DNA of 64,000 nucleotides from Pseudomonas sp. BMS12 (GCF_001592875.1 NZ_LSOF01000013.1:1-64000), one strand, 5' to 3'. Shown: positions 1-9,450, numbered from the stretch's first letter. The notes: generated from the sequence alone by a model not told the origin. Made by a program: numbers and translations.

Positions 1-73
1 TGGTCTGCGCTTCGCGATTCGCGAAGGCGGCCGTACCGTTGGTGCTGGCGTGGTTGCCAAAATCGTCGAGTAA
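1..73 (+). CDS. tuf: Elongation factor Tu, C-terminal end (partial)
   Basis: Only the last 23 codons are in the window, in the frame starting at base 2 and ending in TAA at 71-73. They read GLRFAIREGGRTVGAGVV and then AKIVE, the conserved end of EF-Tu domain 3. EF-Tu delivers aminoacyl-tRNA to the ribosome. Its place just upstream of rpsJ is the usual Pseudomonas str/S10 arrangement. Which tuf copy this is cannot be told from the fragment. Confidence 0.93.
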   Translation, partial: GLRFAIREGGRTVGAGVVAKIVE

Positions 74-91
74 TCGATTGATGCGGTAAAA

Positions 92-121
92 GAAAAGGCC
101 CTTCGGGGCCTTTTCTGTTTT
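92..121 (+). terminator. Rho-independent terminator after tuf
   Basis: A 10-bp stem, GAAAAGGCCC (92-101) with GGGCCTTTTC (106-115), is closed by a TTCG tetraloop and followed by TGTTTTT. It separates tuf from the S10 operon promoter that starts about 20 bases later. Confidence 0.9.
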
Positions 122-133
122 TCTGATCAAAAG

Positions 134-162
134 TTGACACCCCTAGGGTGCATCCGTACAAT
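134..162 (+). promoter_or_regulatory. Sigma70 promoter of the S10 operon
   Basis: TTGACA at 134-139 and TACAAT at 157-162 are separated by 17 bases: a perfect -35 and a five-of-six -10. Transcription should begin near 169, giving a leader of only about 60 nt before rpsJ. This is much shorter than the roughly 170-nt leader through which L4 controls the operon in E. coli. Confidence 0.85.
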
Positions 163-227
163 CACGCCTCCTTTTAACGGGCGTAGTCCGTCCGTTGGGG
201 ATAGCAGAGATAGAGTCTGAGGTCAAA

Positions 228-539
228 ATGCAAAACCAACAAATCCGTATTCGGTTGAAGGCTTTTGACCATCGCCTGATCGATCAATCTACCCAGGAAA
301 TCGTGGAAACCGCGAAACGTACTGGTGCTCAGGTGCGTGGTCCTATTCCTCTGCCTACTCGCAAGGAGCGTTTCACCGTTCTGGTTTCTCCGCACGTCAA
401 CAAAGACGCGCGCGACCAGTACGAGATTCGCACTCATAAGCGTGTTCTGGACATCGTCCAGCCGACGGATAAAACCGTCGACGCGCTGATGAAGCTCGAC
501 CTTGCTGCAGGCGTGGAAGTGCAGATCAGCCTCGGCTAA
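228..539 (+). CDS. rpsJ: 30S ribosomal protein S10
   Basis: A 103-residue protein beginning [15 protein letters not shown], the full family length. S10 sits in the head of the 30S subunit and, as NusE, also joins NusB in antitermination complexes; nusB lies at 51123 in this window. An in-frame ATG at 195 would add 11 residues, but ATG 228 matches the conserved start and follows a GAGG-type ribosome binding site. It is the first gene of the S10 operon. The 83-bp gap to rplC carries a small AAAACC/GGTTTT hairpin (about 540-555) and no gene. Confidence 0.98.
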
Positions 540-622
540 AACCTTGGGGTTTTAGTCGTGTAACGCTCTGAAATGGGCGGCCATAGCGGGTGAAAGCCCC
601 GTACACTCATGAGGTTTACAAC

Positions 623-1258
623 ATGACTATTGGTGTAGTCGGTCGTAAGTGCGGCATGACCCGCATTTTCACCGAAGAAGGTGTCTCCATTCCGGTCACG
701 GTCATTGAGATCGAGCCGAATCGCGTCACCCAGTTCAAATCCGAAGAAAGCGATGGCTACCGCGCTATTCAGGTGACCGTGGGCGAGCGTCGCGCTTCCC
801 GCGTAACCAAAGCGCAGGCTGGTCACTTCGCCAAGGCTAATGTCGCTGCTGGTCGTGGCGTCTGGGAATTCCGTCTTGAAGAAGGCGACTACCAGGCTGG
901 CGATCAGGTTACTGCCGAACTGTTCCAGGCTGGTCAGCTGGTGGATGTCACCGGTCAGTCCAAGGGTAAAGGCTATGCCGGTACCATCAAGCGCTGGAAC
1001 TTCCGCGGTCAGGACAACACCCACGGTAACTCCGTTTCCCACCGTGCTCCGGGCTCCATCGGCCAGTGCCAGACTCCTGGTCGTGTATTCAAGGGCAAGA
1101 AAATGTCCGGTCACCTGGGCGCTGAGCGCGTGACTGTGCAGTCCCTTGAAGTGGTCCGTGTCGACGCCGAACGCAATCTGCTGCTGGTAAAAGGTGCCGT
1201 TCCTGGCGCTACCGGCGGTGATGTGGTTGTGCGTCCGGCTGTCAAAGCTCGCGGTTAA
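623..1258 (+). CDS. rplC: 50S ribosomal protein L3
   Basis: A 211-residue L3, a primary 23S rRNA-binding assembly protein whose long loop reaches towards the peptidyl transferase centre. The glutamine in the loop [14 protein letters not shown] is the residue methylated by PrmB in relatives. An upstream in-frame ATG at 590 gives 11 extra residues with no homology. ATG 623, read as [16 protein letters not shown], is the family start. It lies between rpsJ and rplD in the standard S10 order, with 14 bases before rplD. Confidence 0.98.
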   Translation: MTIGVVGRKCGMTRIFTEEGVSIPVTVIEIEPNRVTQFKSEESDGYRAIQVTVGERRASRVTKAQAGHFAKANVAAGRGVWEFRLEEGDYQAGDQVTAELFQAGQLVDVTGQSKGKGYAGTIKRWNFRGQDNTHGNSVSHRAPGSIGQCQTPGRVFKGKKMSGHLGAERVTVQSLEVVRVDAERNLLLVKGAVPGATGGDVVVRPAVKARG

Positions 1259-1272
1259 GAGGGGAAGCTGAG

Positions 1273-1875
1273 ATGCAACTGAATGTAAATGGCGCTCAGG
1301 CTATCGAAGTCAGCGAGCGCGCTTTCGGCAGTGAGTTCAATGAGACTCTGGTGCACCAGGCTGTCGTCGCCTACATGGCTGGCGGTCGTCAGGGTACTCG
1401 TGGTCAGAAGACTCGTGCTGAAGTAGTTGGTGGCGGCAAGAAGCCGTGGCGTCAGAAGGGCACTGGTCGTGCTCGTGCTGGTTCCAGTGTTGGTCCGATC
1501 TGGCGTGGCGGTGGCGTGAGCTTCGCAGCCAAGCCGCAAGATCACAGCCAGAAGCTGAACAAGAAGATGTACCGCGCAGCTCTGCGCTCCATCCTCTCCG
1601 AGCTGGTTCGTCAGGATCGCCTGGTCGTGGTCGAAGACTTCGCAGTCGACGCCCCGAAAACCAAAGGCCTGCTGGGCAAGCTGGACGGCATGGGTCTGAC
1701 TGACGTGCTGATCGTTACCGAAGCCGTTGACCAGAACCTGTACCTGGCTGCGCGCAACCTGCCGCATGTTGATGTTCGCGATGTTCATGGCTCCGACCCG
1801 GTCAGCCTGATCGCGTTCGACAAAGTGCTGGTTACCGTGTCGGCCGTGAAGAAATTCGAGGAGCTGCTGGCATGA
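1273..1875 (+). CDS. rplD: 50S ribosomal protein L4
   Basis: A 200-residue L4, which lines the peptide exit tunnel with L22. The extended tunnel loop, with [24 protein letters not shown] residues at about 45-65, is intact. In E. coli free L4 also represses the S10 operon at its leader; the leader here is too short for that structure. The stop overlaps the rplW start as ATGA, implying translational coupling. Confidence 0.98.
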   Translation: MQLNVNGAQAIEVSERAFGSEFNETLVHQAVVAYMAGGRQGTRGQKTRAEVVGGGKKPWRQKGTGRARAGSSVGPIWRGGGVSFAAKPQDHSQKLNKKMYRAALRSILSELVRQDRLVVVEDFAVDAPKTKGLLGKLDGMGLTDVLIVTEAVDQNLYLAARNLPHVDVRDVHGSDPVSLIAFDKVLVTVSAVKKFEELLA

Positions 1876-2171
1876 ACCAGGAACGCGTATTCAAAGTGCT
1901 GGTTGGCCCGCACATCTCCGAGAAAGCCTCCGTGCTGGCAGATGGTAAGAGCCAATTCGTTTTCAAGGTTGCCACCGATGCAACCAAGCTGGAAATCAAG
2001 AAGGCCGTAGAAGGCCTGTTCAGCGTGCAAGTCGCTACCGTCCGCACTGTCAACGTACAGGGCAAGACCAAGCGTACCGCTCGCGGCCTGGGCAAGCGTA
2101 ACGACTGGAAGAAGGCTTATGTCTCCCTTCAGCCGGGCCAGGATCTCGATTTCACCAGCAGTGCTGAGTAA
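1872..2171 (+). CDS. rplW: 50S ribosomal protein L23
   Basis: A 99-residue L23, starting [20 protein letters not shown]23 sits at the exit of the peptide tunnel and is the docking site for trigger factor and the signal recognition particle. Full length for the family. Its start overlaps the rplD stop by four bases, and rplB follows 14 bases after the stop. Confidence 0.98.
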   Translation: MNQERVFKVLVGPHISEKASVLADGKSQFVFKVATDATKLEIKKAVEGLFSVQVATVRTVNVQGKTKRTARGLGKRNDWKKAYVSLQPGQDLDFTSSAE

Positions 2172-2185
2172 GGTAGGGGCGCATC

Positions 2186-3007
2186 ATGGCAATCGTTAAA
2201 TGCAAACCGACTTCCGCTGGCCGCCGTTTCGTGGTCAAGGTGGTCAATCAGGAGCTGCACAAAGGCGCTCCTTATGCTCCGCTGCTCGAGAAGAAGTCGA
2301 AGACTGGCGGCCGTAACAACAACGGTCGTATCACCACTCGCCACATCGGCGGTGGCCACAAGCAGCATTACCGTCTGGTCGATTTCCGTCGCAACAAGGA
2401 TGGCATCCCTGCCGTTGTTGAGCGCGTGGAATATGACCCGAACCGCACCGCGCACATCGCTCTGCTGAAATATGCCGACGGTGAGCGTCGCTACATCATC
2501 GCGCCGAAGGGTGTGAGCGCTGGCGATCAGCTGGTGTCCGGTTCCGCTGCACCGATCAAGGTTGGCAATACCCTGCCGCTGCGCAACATCCCCGTTGGTT
2601 CGACCATTCATGGTATCGAACTGAAGCCGGGTAAAGGTGCTCAGCTGGTTCGCTCCGCTGGTGCTTCCGCCCAGCTGGTAGCTCGTGAAGGTGCCTACGT
2701 CACTCTGCGTCTGCGCTCCGGCGAGATGCGCAAGGTCCTGGCCGAGTGCCGTGCGACCCTGGGCGAAGTCTCCAACTCCGAGCACAGCCTGCGTTCCCTG
2801 GGTAAAGCTGGTGCCAAACGCTGGCGCGGCGTTCGCCCGACCGTTCGTGGTGTTGCCATGAACCCGGTCGATCACCCGCATGGTGGTGGTGAGGGTCGTA
2901 CTTCTGGTGGTCGTCACCCGGTTTCGCCGTGGGGCTTCCCGACCAAGGGTGCGAAGACTCGCTCCAACAAGCGCACCGACAACATGATCGTTCGTCGCCG
3001 CAAGTAA
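2186..3007 (+). CDS. rplB: 50S ribosomal protein L2
   Basis: A 273-residue L2, needed for subunit association and for building the peptidyl transferase centre. The conserved C-terminal stretch [19 protein letters not shown], with its essential histidine, is present, as is the N-terminal RNA-binding OB-like region. Length matches Pseudomonas L2. A long minus-strand ORF over the same bases (2129-2917) is a codon-bias shadow. Confidence 0.98.
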   Translation: MAIVKCKPTSAGRRFVVKVVNQELHKGAPYAPLLEKKSKTGGRNNNGRITTRHIGGGHKQHYRLVDFRRNKDGIPAVVERVEYDPNRTAHIALLKYADGERRYIIAPKGVSAGDQLVSGSAAPIKVGNTLPLRNIPVGSTIHGIELKPGKGAQLVRSAGASAQLVAREGAYVTLRLRSGEMRKVLAECRATLGEVSNSEHSLRSLGKAGAKRWRGVRPTVRGVAMNPVDHPHGGGEGRTSGGRHPVSPWGFPTKGAKTRSNKRTDNMIVRRRK

Positions 3008-3023
3008 TTAGAGGGATACGACA

Positions 3024-3299
3024 GTGCCGCGTTCTCTGAAAAAAGGTCCTTTTATCGATCTTCACCTACTGAAGAAGATCGAAGTGGCGGTGGAAAAGAA
3101 CGATCGCAAGCCGGTGAAAACCTGGTCGCGTCGCTCCATCATTCTGCCGCAAATGGTCGGTCTGACCATTGCTGTGCATAACGGTCGTCAACATGTCCCG
3201 GTCCTCGTGAACGAAGACATGGTCGGCCACAAACTCGGCGAGTTCGCTGGTACCCGCACTTATCGTGGGCACGTGGCGGACAAGAAAGCCAAGCGTTAA
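3024..3299 (+). CDS. rpsS: 30S ribosomal protein S19
   Basis: A 91-residue S19, [15 protein letters not shown], which forms a head complex with S13 and contacts A-site tRNA. It starts with GTG at 3024, preceded by GAGGGATACGACA; no ATG gives the conserved N-terminus. Standard position between rplB and rplV. Confidence 0.97.
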   Translation: MPRSLKKGPFIDLHLLKKIEVAVEKNDRKPVKTWSRRSIILPQMVGLTIAVHNGRQHVPVLVNEDMVGHKLGEFAGTRTYRGHVADKKAKR

Positions 3300-3312
3300 G
3301 GGGTAAGGAACG

Positions 3313-3645
3313 ATGGAAGTAGCCGCTAAGCTGTCGGGCGCTCGAATCTCCGCCCAGAAAGCCCGCTTGGTCGCCGACCAGATCCGCGGGAAGAAGGTGG
3401 GCGAAGCGCTCAACCTGCTGGCTTTCAGCTCGAAGAAAGCCGCCGAGATCATCAAGAAAGTGCTGGAGTCGGCCGTTGCCAACGCCGAGCACAACGAAGG
3501 CGCAGACGTTGACGACCTGAAGGTCAGCACCGTTTTCGTCAACGAGGGGCGTTCGCTGAAGCGCATCATGCCGCGTGCCAAAGGCCGCGCTGATCGCATC
3601 GTCAAGCGGTCTTGCCATATCACTGTCAAGGTTGCGGACAAGTAA
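3313..3645 (+). CDS. rplV: 50S ribosomal protein L22
   Basis: A 110-residue L22, whose beta-hairpin lines the exit tunnel opposite L4 and is a site of macrolide resistance mutations. The hairpin region near the C-terminus ([16 protein letters not shown]) is intact. The start [19 protein letters not shown] is the family start, preceded by GGGGTAAGGA. Standard position between rpsS and rpsC. Confidence 0.98.
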   Translation: MEVAAKLSGARISAQKARLVADQIRGKKVGEALNLLAFSSKKAAEIIKKVLESAVANAEHNEGADVDDLKVSTVFVNEGRSLKRIMPRAKGRADRIVKRSCHITVKVADK

Positions 3646-3658
3646 CGGAGTCGATCAG

Positions 3659-4345
3659 ATGGGTCAGAAAGTACATCCCACTGGCATTCGCCTGGGAATC
3701 GTCAAGGAGCACACCTCCGTTTGGTACGCAGACAAGCGTCAATACGCTGATTATCTGTTTGCCGACCTTAAGGTTCGTGAGTACCTCCAAGACAAACTAA
3801 AAAGCGCGTCCGTTAGCCGTATCGACATTGCTCGCCCGGCTCAAACCGCACGCATCACCATCCACACCGCTCGTCCCGGCATCGTGATCGGCAAGAAAGG
3901 TGAAGATGTTGAGAAGCTGCGTCAGGACCTGACCAAGCAAATGGGTGTGCCGGTGCACATCAACATCGAAGAGATCCGCAAGCCGGAGCTCGACGGTATG
4001 CTGGTAGCACAAAGCGTTGCTCAGCAGCTGGAGCGTCGCGTCATGTTCCGTCGCGCTATGAAGCGCGCCGTGCAGAACGCCATGCGCATTGGTGCCAAGG
4101 GCATCAAGATCCAGGTAAGTGGTCGCCTCGGTGGTGCGGAAATCGCCCGTACCGAGTGGTACCGCGAAGGTCGTGTGCCTCTGCACACCCTGCGCGCCGA
4201 CATCGACTATGCAACCTACGAAGCGCACACCACCTACGGTGTGATTGGTGTGAAGGTTTGGATCTTCAAGGGTGAGGTCATTGGTGGCCGCACTGAAGAG
4301 CTGAAGCCGCAAGCGCCCGCTCCTCGTAAAAAAGCTGCCAAGTAA
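3659..4345 (+). CDS. rpsC: 30S ribosomal protein S3
   Basis: A 228-residue S3, starting [18 protein letters not shown]. It forms the mRNA entry site with S4 and S5 and helps unwind mRNA. The KH domain with the [13 protein letters not shown] motif is at about 75-90 and the S3 C-terminal domain follows. The frame is open from 3575 inside rplV, but that extension is unrelated to S3, so ATG 3659 is used. The tail is rich in Lys, Ala and Pro, as in Pseudomonas. Confidence 0.98.
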   Translation: MGQKVHPTGIRLGIVKEHTSVWYADKRQYADYLFADLKVREYLQDKLKSASVSRIDIARPAQTARITIHTARPGIVIGKKGEDVEKLRQDLTKQMGVPVHINIEEIRKPELDGMLVAQSVAQQLERRVMFRRAMKRAVQNAMRIGAKGIKIQVSGRLGGAEIARTEWYREGRVPLHTLRADIDYATYEAHTTYGVIGVKVWIFKGEVIGGRTEELKPQAPAPRKKAAK

Positions 4346-4357
4346 GGAGTACGCAAA

Positions 4358-4771
4358 ATGCTGCAACCCAAGCGTACAAAATTCCGCAAGCAGATGACCG
4401 GCCACAACCGTGGTCTGGCCCATCGCGGTAGCAAGGTCAGCTTCGGCGAATTCGCCCTGAAAGCTGTTTCTCGTGGTCGCCTGACTGCTCGTCAGATCGA
4501 GGCAGCCCGTCGCGCCCTGACTCGTCACGTTAAGCGTGGCGGTAAGATCTGGATCCGCGTGTTCCCGGACAAGCCGGTTACCAAAAAGCCCCTCGAAGTT
4601 CGTATGGGTAAAGGTAAGGGTGGCGTGGAGTACTGGGTAGCCCAGATCCAGCCGGGCAAGGTGCTGTACGAGATCGAAGGTGTTCCGGAAGCGCTGGCGC
4701 GTGAGGCTTTCGCCCTGGCTGCTGCAAAGCTGCCACTCGCCACCTCTTTTGTTAAGCGGACGGTGATGTGA
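4358..4771 (+). CDS. rplP: 50S ribosomal protein L16
   Basis: A 137-residue L16, [19 protein letters not shown], which helps position A-site tRNA. The arginine of the [14 protein letters not shown] loop is the one hydroxylated by YcfD-type enzymes in relatives. The stop TGA (4769-4771) overlaps the ATG of rpmC by one base, a coupled arrangement. Confidence 0.98.
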   Translation: MLQPKRTKFRKQMTGHNRGLAHRGSKVSFGEFALKAVSRGRLTARQIEAARRALTRHVKRGGKIWIRVFPDKPVTKKPLEVRMGKGKGGVEYWVAQIQPGKVLYEIEGVPEALAREAFALAAAKLPLATSFVKRTVM

Positions 4772-4962
4772 TGAAAGCGAATGAACTCCGTGAAAAATCG
4801 GTTCAGCAGCTGAACGAGCAACTGCTCGGTCTGCTGCGTGACCAGTTCAATCTGCGTATGCAGAAAGCCACTGGTCAGTTGGGGCAGTCTCACCTGCTCT
4901 CGCAAGTGAAGCGCGACATTGCTCGCGTGAAAACTGTGCTCAACCAGCAGGCAGGTAAGTGA
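4771..4962 (+). CDS. rpmC: 50S ribosomal protein L29
   Basis: A 63-residue, mostly helical L29 starting [14 protein letters not shown], located near the tunnel exit beside L23. A GTG three bases upstream would add one residue; ATG 4771 gives the family start. It overlaps rplP by one base and is followed by rpsQ two bases after its stop. Confidence 0.97.
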   Translation: MKANELREKSVQQLNEQLLGLLRDQFNLRMQKATGQLGQSHLLSQVKRDIARVKTVLNQQAGK

Positions 4963-4964
4963 TC

Positions 4965-5231
4965 ATGGCTGAAGCTGAGAAAACCGTCCGCACGCTGACT
5001 GGCCGCGTCGTCAGCGACAAAATGGACAAGACCATCACCGTTCTGATCGAGCGTCGCGTTAAGCACCCGATCTACGGTAAGTACGTGAAGCGCTCGACCA
5101 AGCTGCACGCTCACGACGAAACCAACCAGTGCAAGATCGGCGACAAGGTCACTATTCGTGAAACCCGTCCGCTGGCCAAGACCAAGAACTGGTCCCTGGT
5201 GGAAGTCGTCGAACGTGCTGTGGAAGTCTAA
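4965..5231 (+). CDS. rpsQ: 30S ribosomal protein S17
   Basis: An 88-residue S17, [18 protein letters not shown], an OB-fold primary binder of the 16S 5' domain. The frame opens two codons upstream (4959), but the third codon, ATG 4965, is the conserved start. It is the last gene of the S10 operon. rplN follows after 22 bases with no terminator, so S10 and spc genes probably share transcripts. Confidence 0.97.
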   Translation: MAEAEKTVRTLTGRVVSDKMDKTITVLIERRVKHPIYGKYVKRSTKLHAHDETNQCKIGDKVTIRETRPLAKTKNWSLVEVVERAVEV

Positions 5232-5253
5232 GGACTAAGGGTCGGAGAAAGAT

Positions 5254-5622
5254 ATGATTCAGACTCAATCCATGCTCGACGTCGCTGACAACAGCGGTGC
5301 TCGTCGCGTTATGTGCATCAAGGTCCTGGGTGGTTCGCACCGTCGTTACGCCGGTATTGGCGACATCATCAAGGTCACCGTGAAGGAAGCGATTCCGCGC
5401 GGCAAGGTGAAGAAAGGCCAGGTAATGACCGCTGTTGTGGTCCGTACCCGTCACGGTGTTCGCCGTGCCGATGGCTCGATCATCCGCTTCGATGGCAACG
5501 CTGCTGTTCTGCTGAACAACAAGCAAGAGCCGATCGGCACCCGTATCTTCGGGCCGGTAACTCGTGAACTTCGCTCTGAGAAGTTCATGAAGATCGTCTC
5601 GCTCGCCCCCGAAGTGCTGTAA
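5254..5622 (+). CDS. rplN: 50S ribosomal protein L14
   Basis: A 122-residue L14, [21 protein letters not shown], part of an intersubunit bridge and the target of the silencing factor RsfS. Full length, with the conserved [20 protein letters not shown] core. First gene of the spc group, preceded by GGGTCGGAGAAAG. Confidence 0.98.
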   Translation: MIQTQSMLDVADNSGARRVMCIKVLGGSHRRYAGIGDIIKVTVKEAIPRGKVKKGQVMTAVVVRTRHGVRRADGSIIRFDGNAAVLLNNKQEPIGTRIFGPVTRELRSEKFMKIVSLAPEVL

Positions 5623-5634
5623 GGAGAAGCCGTC

Positions 5635-5949
5635 ATGCAAAAGATTCGTCGTGACGACGAGATCATCGTGATCGCCGGCAAAGACAAAGGTAAGCGTGGC
5701 AAGGTGCTCAAGGTTCTCGCTGACGACCGTCTGGTCGTTGGTGGGATCAACCTGGTGAAGCGCCACACCAAGCCGAACCCGATGCTGGGTGCTCAAGGCG
5801 GTATCGTCGAGAAAGAGGCGCCTCTGCACGTCTCTAACGTTGCCATTTTCAACAGCGAAACCAACAAGGCTGACCGCGTTGGCTTCAAAGTCGAAGACGG
5901 CAAGAAAATTCGTGTCTTCAAGTCCACCCAAAAGCCGGTTGGCGCTTGA
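5635..5949 (+). CDS. rplX: 50S ribosomal protein L24
   Basis: A 104-residue L24 with the KOW motif near the N-terminus ([18 protein letters not shown]). L24 is one of the two initiators of 50S assembly. It starts at ATG 5635 after AAGGAGAAGCCGTC, a strong Shine-Dalgarno, 12 bases after rplN. Confidence 0.98.
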   Translation: MQKIRRDDEIIVIAGKDKGKRGKVLKVLADDRLVVGGINLVKRHTKPNPMLGAQGGIVEKEAPLHVSNVAIFNSETNKADRVGFKVEDGKKIRVFKSTQKPVGA

Positions 5950-5968
5950 GAAGCATAGGTAAAACACC

Positions 5969-6508
5969 ATGGCACGACTGAAAGAGATTTACCGGAAGGA
6001 AATCGCGCCCAAGCTGAAGGAAGAACTGAAGCTGGCCAACGTGATGGAAGTTCCGCGCGTTACCAAAATCACCCTGAACATGGGTCTTGGCGAAGCGATC
6101 GGTGACAAGAAAATCATCGAGAACGCTGTTGCCGACCTGGAAAAGATCACCGGTCAAAAGCCGGTCGTGACCTTCGCTCGCAAGTCGATTGCAGGCTTCA
6201 AGGTTCGCGAGGGCTGGCCGATCGGCGTCAAAGTGACCCTGCGTCGCGATCGTATGTACGAATTCCTGGATCGCCTGCTCGCGATCTCCCTGCCGCGCGT
6301 GCGTGACTTCCGCGGCCTGAATGCCAAGTCCTTCGACGGTCGTGGCAACTACAGCATGGGCGTCAAAGAGCAGATCATCTTCCCGGAAATCGATTACGAC
6401 AAGATCGATGCGCTGCGTGGTCTGGACATCACTCTGACTACCACCGCTCGTACGGATGATGAAGGTCGTGCTCTGCTGCGCGCCTTCAACTTCCCGTTCC
6501 GCAACTGA
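5969..6508 (+). CDS. rplE: 50S ribosomal protein L5
   Basis: A 179-residue L5, [19 protein letters not shown], which binds 5S rRNA and forms the L5-S13 bridge. Full length, with the conserved [12 protein letters not shown] segment. In E. coli the S8 repressor site of the spc mRNA lies at the start of this gene. I did not find a convincing S8 site here. Confidence 0.98.
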   Translation: MARLKEIYRKEIAPKLKEELKLANVMEVPRVTKITLNMGLGEAIGDKKIIENAVADLEKITGQKPVVTFARKSIAGFKVREGWPIGVKVTLRRDRMYEFLDRLLAISLPRVRDFRGLNAKSFDGRGNYSMGVKEQIIFPEIDYDKIDALRGLDITLTTTARTDDEGRALLRAFNFPFRN

Positions 6509-6522
6509 TTGGAGTTTGGAAC

Positions 6523-6828
6523 ATGGCCAAAATGAGCATGAAAAACCGTGAGCTGAAGCGTCAGCAAACGGTAGCCAAGTACGCCAAAAAGCGTGCCGAG
6601 CTGAAAGCTGCGATTGCCAACCCGAACTCCACTCCGGAGCAGCGTTGGGAAGCCCAGATTGCCCTGCAAAAGCAACCGCGTGACGCCAGCGCCAGCCGCC
6701 TGCGTAACCGTTGCCGCATCACCGGCCGTCCGCACGGCGTGTACCGCAAGTTCGGCCTCGGCCGTAACAAGCTGCGCGAAGCTGCGATGCGCGGTGATGT
6801 ACCGGGTCTGGTGAAAGCCAGCTGGTAA
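6523..6828 (+). CDS. rpsN: 30S ribosomal protein S14
   Basis: A 101-residue S14 of the longer, zinc-free (C-minus) type: no CxxC pairs, and the C-terminal [17 protein letters not shown] signature is present. It binds the 30S head with S19. Unlike in E. coli, the next gene, rpsH, is 175 bases away, beyond two hairpins and a promoter. Confidence 0.98.
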   Translation: MAKMSMKNRELKRQQTVAKYAKKRAELKAAIANPNSTPEQRWEAQIALQKQPRDASASRLRNRCRITGRPHGVYRKFGLGRNKLREAAMRGDVPGLVKASW

Positions 6829-6836
6829 AAAAAGCG

Positions 6837-6863
6837 AAGCCGGCCTAGAGCCGGCTTTGTTTT
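6837..6863 (+). terminator. Terminator-like hairpin after rpsN
   Basis: An 8-bp perfect stem, AAGCCGGC (6837-6844) with GCCGGCTT (6850-6857), is followed by TGTTTTT. It lies nine bases after the rpsN stop and would end or attenuate transcripts coming from rplN. Confidence 0.8.
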
Positions 6864-6868
6864 TACTG

Positions 6869-6899
6869 ATCAGGCCCCTTTGGGGCTTGATTCATTTTT
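6869..6899 (+). terminator. Second hairpin, overlapping a promoter
   Basis: A 10-bp stem, ATCAGGCCCC (6869-6878) with GGGGCTTGAT (6882-6891) and one G-T pair, has a three-base loop and is followed by TCATTTTT. Its right arm contains the first five bases of the -35 element of the rpsH promoter. Confidence 0.65.
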
Positions 6900-6915
6900 G
6901 ATCGATCTCTAGAAT
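6887..6915 (+). promoter_or_regulatory. Promoter upstream of rpsH
   Basis: TTGATT (6887-6892), 17 bases, TAGAAT (6910-6915). Transcription would start near 6922 and give an 80-nt leader. That leader has a short hairpin, CAGCC-GTAA-GGCTG (6961-6974), followed by TTTTTA and a Shine-Dalgarno AGGAG at 6989-6993. The leader hairpin could be a control site, but I see no known protein-binding motif. Confidence 0.7.
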
Positions 6916-7003
6916 GTCCGGCTCTCCCGAGTCTGGCATTTGCCGAGTCGAGGATGGTTTCAGCCGTAAGGCTGTTTTTATTTGTATCAGGAGCATCTAG
7001 CCC

Positions 7004-7396
7004 ATGAGTATGCAGGACCCGTTAGCGGACATGCTAACTCGTATCCGTAATGCCCAGATGGCTGAAAAGTCGGTAGTAAGCATGCCGTCTTCCAAGCTGA
7101 AGGTGGCAGTAGCCAACGTTCTCAAGAATGAAGGTTACATCGCGGGATACCAGGTCAGCAGCGACGTCAAGCCGCAGCTGTCCATCGAGCTGAAGTACTT
7201 CGAAGGCCGTCCGGTCATCGAGGAAGTGAAACGTGTCAGCCGTCCTGGTCTGCGCCAGTACAAGCCTGCTGATCAGCTGCCGAAAGTTCGCGGCGGTCTG
7301 GGCGTTTCTATCGTCTCCACCAACAAAGGTGTGATGACTGATCGCGCTGCACGCGCTGCCGGTGTCGGCGGTGAAGTGCTTTGCACCGTGTTCTAA
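7004..7396 (+). CDS. rpsH: 30S ribosomal protein S8
   Basis: A 130-residue S8, [18 protein letters not shown], a central-domain 16S rRNA binder and, in E. coli, the repressor of the spc operon. The C-terminal [17 protein letters not shown] segment is conserved. Here it is the first gene of a promoter-proximal block, which would let S8 and downstream genes be expressed apart from rplN-rpsN. Confidence 0.98.
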   Translation: MSMQDPLADMLTRIRNAQMAEKSVVSMPSSKLKVAVANVLKNEGYIAGYQVSSDVKPQLSIELKYFEGRPVIEEVKRVSRPGLRQYKPADQLPKVRGGLGVSIVSTNKGVMTDRAARAAGVGGEVLCTVF

Positions 7397-7408
7397 GGGG
7401 GGATAAGC

Positions 7409-7942
7409 ATGTCTCGCGTTGCTAAGAACCCCGTCAAGCTGCCGGCAGGTGTCGAGGTTAAACTCGCTGGTCAGCAGCTCTCGGTGAAGGGTGCCAAGGG
7501 CGCTCTGGAACTGAATGTGCACTCGTCTGTGGAAGTGATCCAGGAAGCTGGTGAGCTGCGTTTCGCTGCCCGTAATGGCGATCAGCAGAACCGCGCCATG
7601 GCCGGTACCACTCGTGCACTGGTCAACAACATGGTCATTGGCGTGAGCCAAGGCTTCGAGCGCAAGCTGCAGTTGGTCGGTGTGGGCTACAAAGCTCAAG
7701 CCAAGGGCCAGGTGCTGAACCTCGCGCTGGGCTTCTCCCATCCGATCGACTACGAACTGCCGCAGGGCGTTACCGCCGAAACCCCCAGCCAAACCGATAT
7801 CCTGATCAAGGGCATCGACAAGCAGCTGGTTGGTCAGGTGGCTGCGGAGATCCGCGACTTCCGTCGTCCTGAGCCTTACAAAGGCAAAGGTGTGCGTTAC
7901 GCCGACGAAGTCGTACGTCGCAAAGAAGCTAAGAAGAAGTAG
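7409..7942 (+). CDS. rplF: 50S ribosomal protein L6
   Basis: A 177-residue L6, [19 protein letters not shown], made of two similar alpha/beta domains and placed near the GTPase-associated centre. The conserved [15 protein letters not shown] motif is near the C-terminus. Twelve bases after rpsH with a GGGGG-rich ribosome binding site. Confidence 0.98.
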   Translation: MSRVAKNPVKLPAGVEVKLAGQQLSVKGAKGALELNVHSSVEVIQEAGELRFAARNGDQQNRAMAGTTRALVNNMVIGVSQGFERKLQLVGVGYKAQAKGQVLNLALGFSHPIDYELPQGVTAETPSQTDILIKGIDKQLVGQVAAEIRDFRRPEPYKGKGVRYADEVVRRKEAKKK

Positions 7943-7952
7943 GGCATAGCAA

Positions 7953-8303
7953 ATGAGCGAAAAGAAAGAAACTCGTCTGCGTCGCGCTCGCAAGGCACGC
8001 CTGAAAATGCGCGAGCTGGAAACCGTACGCCTCAGCGTGTACCGCTCTTCCCAGCACATCTACGCCCAGGTCATTTCGGCCGACGGCGCCAAGGTTCTGG
8101 CCAGCGCCTCGACCCTGGACAAAGAACTGCGTGACGGCGCCACCGGCAACGTCGACGCGGCCAAGAAAGTCGGCCTGCTGGTTGCTGAGCGTGCGAAAGC
8201 CGCTGGCGTTACCCAGGTAGCGTTCGACCGTTCTGGCTTCAAGTACCACGGCCGTGTGAAAGCGCTGGCTGATGCTGCTCGTGAAGGCGGGCTGGAGTTC
8301 TAA
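7953..8303 (+). CDS. rplR: 50S ribosomal protein L18
   Basis: A 116-residue L18 that binds 5S rRNA with L5. The basic N-terminus ([16 protein letters not shown]) and the C-terminal [20 protein letters not shown] signature are intact. It ends three bases before the rpsE start. Confidence 0.98.
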   Translation: MSEKKETRLRRARKARLKMRELETVRLSVYRSSQHIYAQVISADGAKVLASASTLDKELRDGATGNVDAAKKVGLLVAERAKAAGVTQVAFDRSGFKYHGRVKALADAAREGGLEF

Positions 8304-8306
8304 GTT

Positions 8307-8834
8307 ATGGCAAATCACGAGCAAAAGCGCGATCGCGACAACCGCGACGATGCCCAGGGCGAAGGCTACATCGAGAAGCTGGTCCAGGTTAACCGCGTTG
8401 CCAAGACCGTAAAGGGTGGCCGTATCTTCACCTTCACCGCGTTGACCGTGGTAGGTGATGGCAAGGGCCGCGTTGGTTTCGGTCGCGGCAAATCCCGCGA
8501 AGTGCCAGCCGCTATCCAGAAAGCGATGGAAGCTGCGCGCCGCAACATGATTCAGGTCGACCTGAACGGCACCACCCTGCAATACCCGATGAAGTCTGTG
8601 CATGGCGCTTCCCGCGTCTTCATGCAGCCGGCTTCCGAAGGTACCGGCATCATCGCCGGCGGCGCCATGCGTGCCGTGCTGGAAGTGGCTGGTGTGCAGA
8701 ACGTTCTGGCCAAGTGCTACGGCTCTACCAACCCGGTGAACGTGGTGTATGCCACCTTCAAGGGTCTGAAGGCCATGCAGTCGCCGGATTCCGTGGCTGC
8801 CAAGCGTGGTAAGAGCGTCGAGGAGATTCTCTGA
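8307..8834 (+). CDS. rpsE: 30S ribosomal protein S5
   Basis: A 175-residue S5, part of the mRNA entry site and important for decoding fidelity. The double-stranded-RNA-binding-like domain ([19 protein letters not shown]) begins near residue 22, and the [15 protein letters not shown] segment is present. The N-terminal arm [20 protein letters not shown] is about nine residues longer than the P. aeruginosa form I remember, through a charged Asp/Arg/Asn stretch. No alternative start would remove it. Confidence 0.97.
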   Translation: MANHEQKRDRDNRDDAQGEGYIEKLVQVNRVAKTVKGGRIFTFTALTVVGDGKGRVGFGRGKSREVPAAIQKAMEAARRNMIQVDLNGTTLQYPMKSVHGASRVFMQPASEGTGIIAGGAMRAVLEVAGVQNVLAKCYGSTNPVNVVYATFKGLKAMQSPDSVAAKRGKSVEEIL

Positions 8835-8836
8835 TC

Positions 8837-9013
8837 ATGGCTACCGTAAAAGTCACTCTGGTCAAAAGCACCAACGGCCGTCTGGCCAACCACAAAGCCT
8901 GCGTCAAGGGTCTTGGCCTGCGTCGTATCGGTCACGCCGTCGAAGTTCAGGACACTCCTGAAAACCGCGGCATGATCAACAAGGCTTACTACCTGCTGAA
9001 GGTGGAGGGTTAA
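8837..9013 (+). CDS. rpmD: 50S ribosomal protein L30
   Basis: A 58-residue L30, [20 protein letters not shown], ending in TAA at 9011-9013. L30 is a small protein of the 50S subunit. It lies two bases after rpsE and two before rplO, in the expected rpsE-rpmD-rplO order, and has the family's full length. Confidence 0.96.
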   Translation: MATVKVTLVKSTNGRLANHKACVKGLGLRRIGHAVEVQDTPENRGMINKAYYLLKVEG

Positions 9014-9015
9014 TC

Positions 9016-9450
9016 ATGCAACTGAACGATCTGCGCTCCGCGCCGGGTGCCCGTCGCGAGAAGCTTCGCGTAGGCCGTGGTATCGGTAGCGGTCTGGGTA
9101 AGACTGCTGGCCGTGGTCACAAAGGTCAGACCTCTCGTACCGGTGGCAAAATTGCTCCCGGTTTCGAGGGTGGTCAGCAGCCGCTGCACCGTCGTCTGCC
9201 GAAGTTCGGCTTCGTTTCCCTGAAGGCCATGGATCGCGCTGAAGTGCGCACTTCCGAGCTGGCCAAGGTGGATGGCGATGTCGTCTCCCTGCAGTCGCTG
9301 AAGGATGCCAACGTAATCAACCAAAACGTACAGCGTGTGAAAGTCATGCTGTCCGGCGAAGTTGGTCGCGCGGTCACCCTGAAAGGTATCGCCGCCACCA
9401 AGGGTGCGCGTGCGGCTATCGAAGCAGCTGGCGGTAAGTTCGAGGACTAA
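9016..9450 (+). CDS. rplO: 50S ribosomal protein L15
   Basis: A 144-residue L15, [20 protein letters not shown], with the glycine- and basic-rich N-terminal extension ([19 protein letters not shown]) that threads through 23S rRNA. It is required late in 50S assembly. The stop abuts the secY ATG directly, implying coupled translation. Confidence 0.98.
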   Translation: MQLNDLRSAPGARREKLRVGRGIGSGLGKTAGRGHKGQTSRTGGKIAPGFEGGQQPLHRRLPKFGFVSLKAMDRAEVRTSELAKVDGDVVSLQSLKDANVINQNVQRVKVMLSGEVGRAVTLKGIAATKGARAAIEAAGGKFED

